64,000 nucleotides of DNA from Bacillota bacterium (GTDB taxonomy: Bacteria > Bacillota > Clostridia > Oscillospirales > Oscillospiraceae), in assembly GCA_023386265.1 (NCBI GenBank), contig JAEWKA010000008.1:186001-250000 (forward strand), read 5' to 3'. Positions 8,475-15,293 of this stretch are shown here, one piece after another (the first letter of the stretch is position 1; each line of letters begins with the position of its first letter). The translations under genes were made by a program, and so were the position numbers. The notes beneath the pieces were generated by a model. That model searched no databases, was not told the DNA's origin, and saw only the letters and a list, made by a program, of their open reading frames with translations.

Positions 8475-8543
8475 TCAAAACATACAACTAGCTATAATCA
8501 AGACCGGAATGACAATAACTGCAATTTTGTATTTAATTTTCAT
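8475..8543 (-). CDS. Possible 22-residue hydrophobic peptide with lipobox-like end
   Basis: Small minus-strand ORF with a good ribosome-binding site (GAGGGGA seven bases before the ATG). It encodes Lys-rich residues MKIKYK, a 12-residue hydrophobic core and the end IIASCMF, which resembles a lipoprotein signal peptide whose lipobox Cys is followed by only two residues. It could be the leftover 5' end of a lost lipoprotein gene or a short secreted or pheromone-like peptide. No homologue is recognised. It lies 73 bp after the membrane-protein fragment on the same strand. Confidence 0.3.
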   Translation of the reverse strand: MKIKYKIAVIVIPVLIIASCMF

Positions 8544-8616
8544 GTCAATATCCCCTCGATGTCTTTGTCTCTACTATTTTAATTGGTATGCACAAATTAT
8601 ATCCTAGTAAAAGTCT

Positions 8617-8895
8617 TTATTTACTCATCCTCAAGAATCGTTTAGCGGTAAGTATCGAAAATAAATACCATGGTATCAGCGAGGCGAGAGAAAATATTAG
8701 ACCGATTGTTCCGGCTGTTGATGGAATCATCATGAGCACTCCTGAGATAAGCCCGATTACCGCCGTTGTTCTGCTGAATACCGTGCTTTTCAATATAACA
8801 TAGGATATTATAATTAGGGTTATCCCATTTAAAATATAGTAAATAAGAAAGGCCGTTCCCTGCCAACCGGAAAGGAGTGCTTGTCCAGAAGCCAA
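8617..8895 (-). pseudogene. C-terminal fragment of a multi-pass membrane protein (DUF4386-like)
   Basis: Open frame of about 92 codons starting at a TTG immediately after an in-frame stop, with no ribosome-binding site. It encodes GWQGTAFLIYYILNGI, three hydrophobic segments and the end ILTAKRFLRM. This resembles the last third of DUF4386-type membrane proteins, which are about 230 residues long, so the 5' two thirds are missing. The DNA is simultaneously read in another frame as the tail of the EcsC-like gene. This suggests a deletion joined two formerly separate genes near 8895-8915. Family recognition is from memory and moderate. Confidence 0.55.
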
Positions 8896-9640
8896 TTCTT
8901 ATTGCTACACCTCTTGATTTGAAAGTAGTTATTGCCTTTTTTCCCAAGACTTTTGTAAAACTTCTATCTGCAAGCGCAGTAATCGGAATATTTACACCAG
9001 GAACTATCAACTTCAATAGAGCCTTTTCGGTTATTTTTTTTGCTAGCTGTGCACCGCCAAGTCTTGTTGCAACAGACACCATTGCCTTTCTCACGCCAGC
9101 TCGTAGTGCTTTTCTTCCGAGATATTCCGCACTTCTGGGGCCAGCTTTCAAAAGTGCACTTGAAACATCTTCCCATATATTAACTCCGAGTGCCGCCCAA
9201 AATATCGTTAAAATATCTTCCGGGTCGTCTTTATCCAGCCTTGCATCACAAACAATTGAGATATCATATACAAGTTTAAGTTGTAAATATGAAATATAAG
9301 ATATTTCTCCAATAAGCGACACAACCACAGCAGCTGTTGTCGCTCCAGCTGAAACAGCCTCAGACAGTTCAGCCGCTGAAGCCGCTGCGGCTGTAATCCC
9401 ACCAGCTATTGCGGCATAATTAGCCGTTGTCTTAGTCAACTGATTAGCGATATTCTCGTTATTTAGCCCAATATATTTTTTCTTGAAATAATCGCCATTT
9501 ACCTTTGCCGCATGATCAGTAATTAGACGTTGTAACAATTTAGTGAACCAAGTTCCTTCTTGCATTTCCTTAATTGGGTTCTCTCTGAACATTTTCCTAA
9601 ATTGTTCTATTTGGTTTTTTACTAAGGCCAAATCATCCAT
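8642..9640 (-). CDS. EcsC-like protein with a foreign out-of-frame C-terminus
   Basis: 332-codon gene. Residues about 1-250 look like an EcsC-family protein: an amphipathic N-terminus, the Ala/Gly-rich hydrophobic core TTANYAAIAGGITAAAAS followed by LSEAVSAGATTAAVV, the segment YDISIVCDARLDKDDPEDIL and a long Ala/Lys-rich helical part ending in KKAITTFKSRG. From about residue 251 (GFWTSTPF onward) the sequence is the wrong-frame translation of the membrane-protein fragment that occupies the same DNA, so the natural stop is lost and about 80 residues are junk. ATG at 9640 with AAAGGAG 12 bases upstream. EcsC-like proteins are poorly characterised membrane-associated proteins. The chimera may or may not be functional. 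Confidence 0.6.
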   Translation of the reverse strand: MDDLALVKNQIEQFRKMFRENPIKEMQEGTWFTKLLQRLITDHAAKVNGDYFKKKYIGLNNENIANQLTKTTANYAAIAGGITAAAASAAELSEAVSAGATTAAVVVSLIGEISYISYLQLKLVYDISIVCDARLDKDDPEDILTIFWAALGVNIWEDVSSALLKAGPRSAEYLGRKALRAGVRKAMVSVATRLGGAQLAKKITEKALLKLIVPGVNIPITALADRSFTKVLGKKAITTFKSRGVAIRIGFWTSTPFRLAGNGLSYLLYFKWDNPNYNILCYIEKHGIQQNNGGNRAYLRSAHDDSINSRNNRSNIFSRLADTMVFIFDTYR

Positions 9641-9746
9641 ATTGGTATCAGTCTCCTTTTCGAAATACTAAATTTCTGTTCAGAGTAATTTCTTTTTCAG
9701 TTGGTTCTTACCCTGTATTCGCTAGTAGAAACTGCTTTGAAGGTCT

Positions 9747-10379
9747 TCACATAAGCACCTTACTATTTATACGTGGACATTCTTTGCCGTGGACGAATTC
9801 ATAATAGAGCATTAGTGAATTGTAGTAATTACCAGCTTTGTGTGGCGAGTCAGCTTTTTGATATATGAGTTCACGACTTTTATACATGGCTTGAATATCT
9901 GAAGCTAAAAACGCTGCAGATTGTCCACAGACATCCTCCACCCAGTGTAGTCTCGATAATCTGCACTCGACTCCACTATCTGTTAGGCACTTAATTGATT
10001 GCAGAAAATCTTTGAAATCCGTTTGGTGAGCGGGATGATTATTATCAAATCCTACTGGATTGACAGGAACGATAATACTTGCAGTGATGCTTTTTTCAGT
10101 AGCAGCCTTTTCGGCTTCTTGCTTTCTCAGTTTATCTTCATTGTCTCTTTTTGAGACAACCATTTGTTGCTGAGGTGTTTTGTCTCGCATATCAAATCTA
10201 AATGCCATTAATAAAGCCTCCTTCACAAATCTCGGGATCTTTCCGTGGTAAAAATCCATTCGATTTAATAAGTCCTGAAGTTTTTTGAGCTTATTGGCTG
10301 ACAGAGTAAACATGAATTTACTTTGCAAATATGAAATTGTTGAAAAACACTTTTTGCTGGTAACATTATACAGGACCAT
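9747..10379 (-). CDS. Hypothetical protein, 210 residues
   Basis: Not recognised. The predicted product is soluble. The N-terminal part (LSANKLKKLQDLLNRMDFYHGKIPRFVKEALLMAF) is basic and helical. A charged central stretch (KRDNEDKLRKQEAEKAATEK) may form a short coiled coil. The C-terminal half has FLQSIKCLTDSGVECRL and ends YYEFVHGKECPRINSK. An ATG at 10379 or a TTG at 10388 are possible starts; neither has a well-spaced ribosome-binding site (GGAG is one base from the ATG). The gene lies in the AT-rich accessory region among broken genes, so it may be a passenger of a lost mobile element. Confidence 0.5.
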   Translation of the reverse strand: MVLYNVTSKKCFSTISYLQSKFMFTLSANKLKKLQDLLNRMDFYHGKIPRFVKEALLMAFRFDMRDKTPQQQMVVSKRDNEDKLRKQEAEKAATEKSITASIIVPVNPVGFDNNHPAHQTDFKDFLQSIKCLTDSGVECRLSRLHWVEDVCGQSAAFLASDIQAMYKSRELIYQKADSPHKAGNYYNSLMLYYEFVHGKECPRINSKVLM

Positions 10380-10427
10380 TCTCCGCAATTAAAGTGCTTT
10401 GTGCAATAATTGACAAATTTTAATTAT

Positions 10428-10657
10428 TTATGTCATAATTTCAGTCTGTACACCGGATTTGAATTTGATGGTGAACTTTTCATCAAACACCTAGCCCGTT
10501 CAATCAGCTTTCGGGTAAGCTGCTCATCGTATTCCTGTAACTCAAAAGATTGTTCATTTAGGAATTCTCTCATTTCTGTTACGTTGCTTCCGGCCTTCGT
10601 GCCCCACATTTTTAACATGTCGTTCTTCTTCAATTCTGTAGCCGCGCCGATTCCAAG
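10428..10657 (-). pseudogene. C-terminal remnant of a large serine recombinase, frameshifted
   Basis: The minus-strand frame reads MREFLNEQSFELQEYDEQL then TRKLIER, which is typical of the end of large serine site-specific recombinases of Firmicute conjugative and integrative elements. After IERAR the frame is lost; moving one base restores FDEKFTIKFKSGVQTEI, the usual recombinase C-terminus, ending at a TAA at 10428. So one base has been lost at about 10490. Upstream the frame is closed by a TAG at about 10660, so the catalytic domain is gone. It is evidence that an integrative element once occupied this site. Confidence 0.75.
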
Positions 10658-11188
10658 CTATACAGCCCCGGTGAATGTGAGCGCAAGTGGCGTACCGTAG
10701 GGTACAACTGATGATAATTGAATTGCTTGAAGCATTCTATAATGCGTAACTGCAAAATTAATATAATATCAATAATAGAACGCCTTAAAACCACACAGGT
10801 CCAAGGCGTTTTTGCATATGATTATTCAAACGTACCCACAGCGACAAAAGGACAGAGCGGACATATTATTTTCTCAAAGGGTGTCGGCAATACCTACGCC
10901 CTTTCAAATGCAAGGGTAGTCGTTTATACTGGACTCCCTTTGGGCCGTTAACAACCTGACAATGATAATATCTACACCAGCTATCATCTTTTTGCGCTAT
11001 TTCTTTTGAGTTCTTGAAATGTAAAGGGTGGCAATTGGCCGCCATGTCAAAGCAAATCCTGTGCGTTCAAATCTACCTAAATCGGTGGTCATCTGTCCCT
11101 CTTGCTAATAGAGGCCTAACACATATTAATTAGCAATAACCCCATATTCCTCAACCAGGCGTTCAACATACTGGAGCCTTCATACCTA
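10658..11188. other. Gene-poor stretch between recombinase remnant and DprA-like gene
   Basis: About 530 bp. I see no supportable intact gene; a 77-codon plus-strand ORF at 10718-10951 has no recognisable features. It contains a terminator-like hairpin at 10779-10813. The rest is probably decayed mobile-element DNA. Confidence 0.45.
10779..10813 (+). terminator. Terminator-like hairpin with T-run
   Basis: Stem AACGCCTT (10779-10786) pairs with AAGGCGTT (10803-10810), followed by TTT, on the plus strand. No plus-strand gene is visible upstream, so it may be a relic. Confidence 0.45.
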
Positions 11189-12139
11189 CTATTTATCAAA
11201 CAAACTCAATTGTTCTGTGGTAACAACCTTTTCCATCTTATGGTCAGAAATACTTCCGTCCCAATTCTTATCAATAGCGATTGCGCCCCTATCTATTAGT
11301 GCTACATTACCTGGATATTCAGGATTGCTCCAGCAAAAGGTTGGACACCATTGGTTTTTTATGTTTTCAACAGCTCCACTCCAAGTTCCACCCTTATCAT
11401 AATCAGCCTTTACAACGACAGTCCCTACTGACTGAGCATAAATGAATTTATTCCGCATCATTGCAAGCCCGGTATTAAAACCCGAATCTGGATTTGAAGC
11501 AGATAGAATCAAAGCACGCTTTTCTTGAACAGCTGAAATCAAAGATTTATTTCTGAGCCTTTTTACTAATGAGTCCGATATGAAATCAACACTGAAGTAT
11601 CCATTGATTAAAGACTCCTCATGTGCAACACTATCAACTCCGTTTGCACCACCGGAAACAACAGAATATCCTCTTTTGTTAATAGTGCATACCGTGCTTT
11701 TTGTAAAATTTAGGTCTTGTGTATTAATATTCCTTGAACCGACAAATCCAACTAAATCTTGATTGGTTAAAGAAATATCCCCCACATAATAAAAAATCGG
11801 CGGGCAAGTTTTGCCTAAGGTAGTTTTCAGTTTCCGAGGATATTCAGCATCTGCCCTAGTTACAATTGAAATGCCCATATTTTGATACTTTTGCAGCTCA
11901 AAAGATATGCTGGCACTGCGGTCAATGAGCCTCTGGATTCTTATAATTTGATCTTGATTCAAATCCAATATTGTTGAAAAATCTTGTGTGGAAAACGAGA
12001 GCAAATCAACAGGCTGGTATTTAACGGCCAATAATTTTTCCGCCATTTTCATCCACTCATTCGGTTCTAAAGGCTTTATGCCATCGCCTACGCACAAATG
12101 GCTACATAGCACTATTATTGCTGTAGCATTATTATTCAT
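11189..12139 (-). CDS. DprA/Smf-like (SLOG-fold) DNA-processing protein
   Basis: 316-residue protein with a DprA-type Rossmann-like core. Visible motifs are VGFVGSRNIN (nucleotide-binding-like start), VVSGGANGVDSVAHEESL (the SGGAxGxDxxAH signature), the MMRNKFIYAQS segment equivalent to the RNRIIAxLS motif, and GGTWSGAVENIKN. The N-terminal 100 residues contain a helix-rich region with helix-hairpin-helix character. Canonical DprA loads RecA on incoming ssDNA in transformation. This copy is divergent, and it starts two bases after the RecQ-PRTase stop, with AGAGG inside that gene's end, so the two are translationally coupled. That context suggests a defence-associated partner of the helicase and not the housekeeping competence factor (inference). 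Confidence 0.85.
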   Translation of the reverse strand: MNNNATAIIVLCSHLCVGDGIKPLEPNEWMKMAEKLLAVKYQPVDLLSFSTQDFSTILDLNQDQIIRIQRLIDRSASISFELQKYQNMGISIVTRADAEYPRKLKTTLGKTCPPIFYYVGDISLTNQDLVGFVGSRNINTQDLNFTKSTVCTINKRGYSVVSGGANGVDSVAHEESLINGYFSVDFISDSLVKRLRNKSLISAVQEKRALILSASNPDSGFNTGLAMMRNKFIYAQSVGTVVVKADYDKGGTWSGAVENIKNQWCPTFCWSNPEYPGNVALIDRGAIAIDKNWDGSISDHKMEKVVTTEQLSLFDK

Positions 12140-12141
12140 TA

Positions 12142-14217
12142 TTAATCCTCTTTCTGGCTGCTGTCAGCCAAGGCATACGGAAATACCAGTTCACATCCTG
12201 CCTCCATTAGACGATAACCGCACACAGTTATTGTCCATTTTGAATCTACAATATCGTCCACCAATATAACCCGCTCTGGAATTTCAACGTTAGGAATAAT
12301 TTTGAACGAGCCATATGCATTCTCACATTGATGCGAGCTGTTTTGCATAGCTTTCTGCTGAGATGCGGGGCTCTTTTCAATCAACTGAATAAATCTGATA
12401 TCACAACTAATTGCCAATCTTTCAGCAAATTCCTGAACGATGTTACTCCGCAAAGATGGTACACAGGTTATCGCAAAGATCTTTTTCTCTCTAATAATCG
12501 GACGAAGTATTTGTGCGCTTTTCCCGACTAATTCATCACAGAAATGAGGTTCTTTTGCATATTTATCCCTTTTAACAAGAGCTCCATATCCAACATCGCC
12601 GTATCGCGAAAGACAAACGCCTACTTCGTTTTGGTACTTTATGTTAGATTGATTTGTATATGCAGTACTCGCCCACTTTTTTCTCGGTTCGATTGGAATA
12701 ATAAGCCTTTCGATAAACTCCAAAGCCTTATCCAGAAATTTTTGCTCAATTTCAGAGGAGAATTCTTCGTATCCAAGGCAGTTTCTGCATATTCCACAGC
12801 ATTCGGTCGTTTCATCGTCTAGGCAGTTAACAATAAATCTATTGTAACACTCTTTTGTTTCAATGAGCTGCCCCATCTGATTTTGTTCTGATTTTCGTAC
12901 CGCTGTCACTTCAGCGTAATGTTTATCATCATAAGAAAATGGCTTAGGTGTTACATAATATTTGCTTTTTTCTTTGACAACAAATCCTTCTGATACTAGA
13001 AACATTAGTGCCTTATCAATACGTGCTTTTTTATAGTTAACCGCTGCATTGATTTGTCCAAGCGTACAGCCTTGTTCTGTATTTTCGAATATGTATCCTC
13101 TGATATCTGATGCTTCTTCTTTAGTTGGAAAAGCCGTTTCAATGAAATAGTCCTGAATATCTTTATCTTCTAAACCTGTCATTAAAAACGTATATGCTCT
13201 TTTAATATTTCTACCTGCACGTCCAATTTGTTGATAGTAAGAAACGATATTACCAGGCTGCTGAAAGTGTACTACGAATGCAATGTCGCCTTTATCATAA
13301 CCCATTCCCAACTTAATTGTTGCAACCAGAGCCTTAATCTTGTTTTCTTGGAATAACAGTTCGGCATCTCTGTTCAGGTTCTCCTCTTCTTCATTTCGGG
13401 AGTAATAAGACATGGCCGAGACACCGTTTTGCTTTAAAAATTCTGCCAGATAATCACAGTCTCTCTGCGTTAAGCAATAGATGATGCCGCTGCCTGGCAA
13501 ATGGTTAATATTCTGTAGAATCCATGCATATCGTTCAGCCTTATTAGCTAGCCGCAATACTTGGATGGAAAGTGATTCTCTCATTAATGGTCCTCGAGAA
13601 ATATGAACATCGTTGCCTAGTTGCTTTTTCAAATCCGCGATAACGCGATTATTGGCGGTTGCAGTAGTCGCAAGAATTGGAACGGAAAAAGGTATACTCT
13701 GTAAAACTTTATACAGTCTCCCATAATCAAGCCTGAAATCGTGTCCCCAGTCTGAAATACAATGCGCCTCATCTACAACAAATAGACCAATACTAATGTC
13801 TTTAAGTGCTTTTTGAAAGTCTTCTTTAAATAGGCTTTCGGGAGTAACCAAAAGTAAATCAATTTCCCCTTTAACAAGAGACTCAATAATACTGTTACGC
13901 CGATCTGCAACTGTGCTGTTGAGAACATCACAAACTAATCCCATCTTTTTCGCCGCTTCAATTTGATTTTGCATAAGCACTAATAAGGGGCTTACTACAA
14001 CAGTAACACCTTTACCAACATCCCGTAGCAGCTTAGTGCAGACAAAATAAACTAGACTTTTACCCCATCCGGTTTTTTGAACAACAAGTGTTCGATTATT
14101 CATAAACGTAGCTTCAATAGCTTCGTACTGACCATCCCGGAAAGATGCCGTCGCACCATACATCTGTATAAGAGCCGCTTTTGCATTATTATAGATATCT
14201 TTATCATTAATGTGCAT
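12142..14217 (-). CDS. RecQ-family DNA helicase fused to a phosphoribosyltransferase-like domain
   Basis: 691 residues. RecQ core: Gln motif FRDGQYEAIEA (about 26-36), Walker A QKTGWGKS (47-54), DEAH box VVDEAHCISDWGHDFR, strand motif GIIYCLTQRDCDYLAEFL, and motif VI VSYYQQIGRAGR. A Cys cluster C-x7-CCGICRNC fits the RecQ zinc-binding region. The last ~120 residues resemble a ComF/PRTase fold and include ERVILVDDIVDSKWTITVCG (DD at about 654-655). The usual GT of the PRPP loop is replaced by DSKWT, so catalysis is doubtful and it may act as a ligand sensor. ATG at 14217 with GGAGG ten bases upstream. It is coupled to the DprA-like gene downstream. Housekeeping RecQ lacks this extension, which points to a specialised defence or DNA-uptake role (inference). 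Confidence 0.88.
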   Translation of the reverse strand: MHINDKDIYNNAKAALIQMYGATASFRDGQYEAIEATFMNNRTLVVQKTGWGKSLVYFVCTKLLRDVGKGVTVVVSPLLVLMQNQIEAAKKMGLVCDVLNSTVADRRNSIIESLVKGEIDLLLVTPESLFKEDFQKALKDISIGLFVVDEAHCISDWGHDFRLDYGRLYKVLQSIPFSVPILATTATANNRVIADLKKQLGNDVHISRGPLMRESLSIQVLRLANKAERYAWILQNINHLPGSGIIYCLTQRDCDYLAEFLKQNGVSAMSYYSRNEEEENLNRDAELLFQENKIKALVATIKLGMGYDKGDIAFVVHFQQPGNIVSYYQQIGRAGRNIKRAYTFLMTGLEDKDIQDYFIETAFPTKEEASDIRGYIFENTEQGCTLGQINAAVNYKKARIDKALMFLVSEGFVVKEKSKYYVTPKPFSYDDKHYAEVTAVRKSEQNQMGQLIETKECYNRFIVNCLDDETTECCGICRNCLGYEEFSSEIEQKFLDKALEFIERLIIPIEPRKKWASTAYTNQSNIKYQNEVGVCLSRYGDVGYGALVKRDKYAKEPHFCDELVGKSAQILRPIIREKKIFAITCVPSLRSNIVQEFAERLAISCDIRFIQLIEKSPASQQKAMQNSSHQCENAYGSFKIIPNVEIPERVILVDDIVDSKWTITVCGYRLMEAGCELVFPYALADSSQKED

Positions 14218-14304
14218 CTATATTACGCCTCCAGTGTAGAAAAGTACGATTTATGAGTGGCAGAAAAGCCACCGCTCTGTTTTATGGATATTTATGTACT
14301 CATT

Positions 14305-15159
14305 TTAATTTTTTCTAATGATTAATTCTTTCCTTGGTGATCTTTTACCAGCAATAATATTTTCAATCATTCCGGCAGCTTTTAGAACAGCATCAATGCT
14401 GATGTCGGGAATCTCATCGTTTGATCCTAAATAGCCGCTAAGATACTTTGCGGATGGATTAAATACCCTCAGACGTTCACAGACCAGCCAGCAAACTGAC
14501 TCGGCCTCAAACTCGACAATGTCGTCAGGCAATGAGGATCTTTGCGGCAGCCATTTTGCATTTGACTGCCTGAGATGGCCGCAAAAAACATGCCCAAGCT
14601 CGTGAAATATTGTGGCCAGCTTCGCTGTAGGGTCTAAATTTTTGTTAAGTACCATACCAAAAAAGATTTTATAGTATTCCAAGGACTTTCGTGTTTTGAA
14701 TTCTCTAGTTTCGTTAATAACTTGAACGAAGCCGGCGCAAGATGCTCCGTAATCCTGTTCAATAGAGACGATTCCTTCATAGAGTATACTCTTCTGAATA
14801 CTCTTCACGAAGTTTTCAGTAACATTACCCTTGGCTTTAAACGGCTCCTGCAAAGCTTTCGGGAACGGTTCTCCTTCGGTGTCGTTCAATTCATAGACAA
14901 AATCTACCGGCCCGAACGGGCGCAGGATAACAAGCGGCCGTGCCCCTACTTTCGGTTTCCTGCCATAACTTCTTTTCCATTCTGACGCGCTCGTGACAAA
15001 CTCGCTGCCCGGTTTCTGAACATGAACGAGCATTGCATTATACGGAGCCATTTGAGGAAATTTAATTATGAAGTCCAGGAGGTCCTTATAGTCCGAGCTT
15101 TTTCTGTATGTACCTACTTCTTCAAAAAGCTTATCAAGTTCGGGAACAGCCTTTTTCAA
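14305..15159 (-). CDS. ArdC-like protein with zincin (HEXXH) metallopeptidase domain
   Basis: About 285 residues. The N-terminal half (YNAMLVHVQKPGSEFVTSA, WKRSYGRKPKVGARPL, ILRPFGPVDFVYE) resembles the ssDNA-binding-type domain of ArdC-like proteins. The C-terminal half has the metal-binding motif FHELGHVFCGH (around residue 190) and a downstream Glu-rich helix VEFEAESVCWLVCERL that would supply the third ligand. ArdC proteins are known as anti-restriction factors, and related zincins occur in mobile elements and defence loci. A GTG at 15168 is the longest start; I prefer the TTG at 15159 because AGAGG is then correctly spaced. It lies 87 bp upstream of recQ-PRTase on the same strand. Whether it attacks or protects is unknown. 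Confidence 0.72.
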   Translation of the reverse strand: MKKAVPELDKLFEEVGTYRKSSDYKDLLDFIIKFPQMAPYNAMLVHVQKPGSEFVTSASEWKRSYGRKPKVGARPLVILRPFGPVDFVYELNDTEGEPFPKALQEPFKAKGNVTENFVKSIQKSILYEGIVSIEQDYGASCAGFVQVINETREFKTRKSLEYYKIFFGMVLNKNLDPTAKLATIFHELGHVFCGHLRQSNAKWLPQRSSLPDDIVEFEAESVCWLVCERLRVFNPSAKYLSGYLGSNDEIPDISIDAVLKAAGMIENIIAGKRSPRKELIIRKN

Positions 15160-15293
15160 CTCGAACACCTCTATCAGTATTATCCGTCAGTATTTCGTTC
15201 TTTCTCCCGCGTTGGTCGCTTCTCAGACTCCCCAGTCTCAGCCCATAAAGCGCATCTCCTCGTATTAACGCCAAATATATCATTAGCACATCA

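Noticed and set aside
8877..9299. 140-codon plus-strand frame in the EcsC-like region
   Set aside because: Antisense shadow without ribosome-binding site.
10718..10951. 77-codon plus-strand frame
   Set aside because: Crosses a terminator-like hairpin and has no recognisable features.
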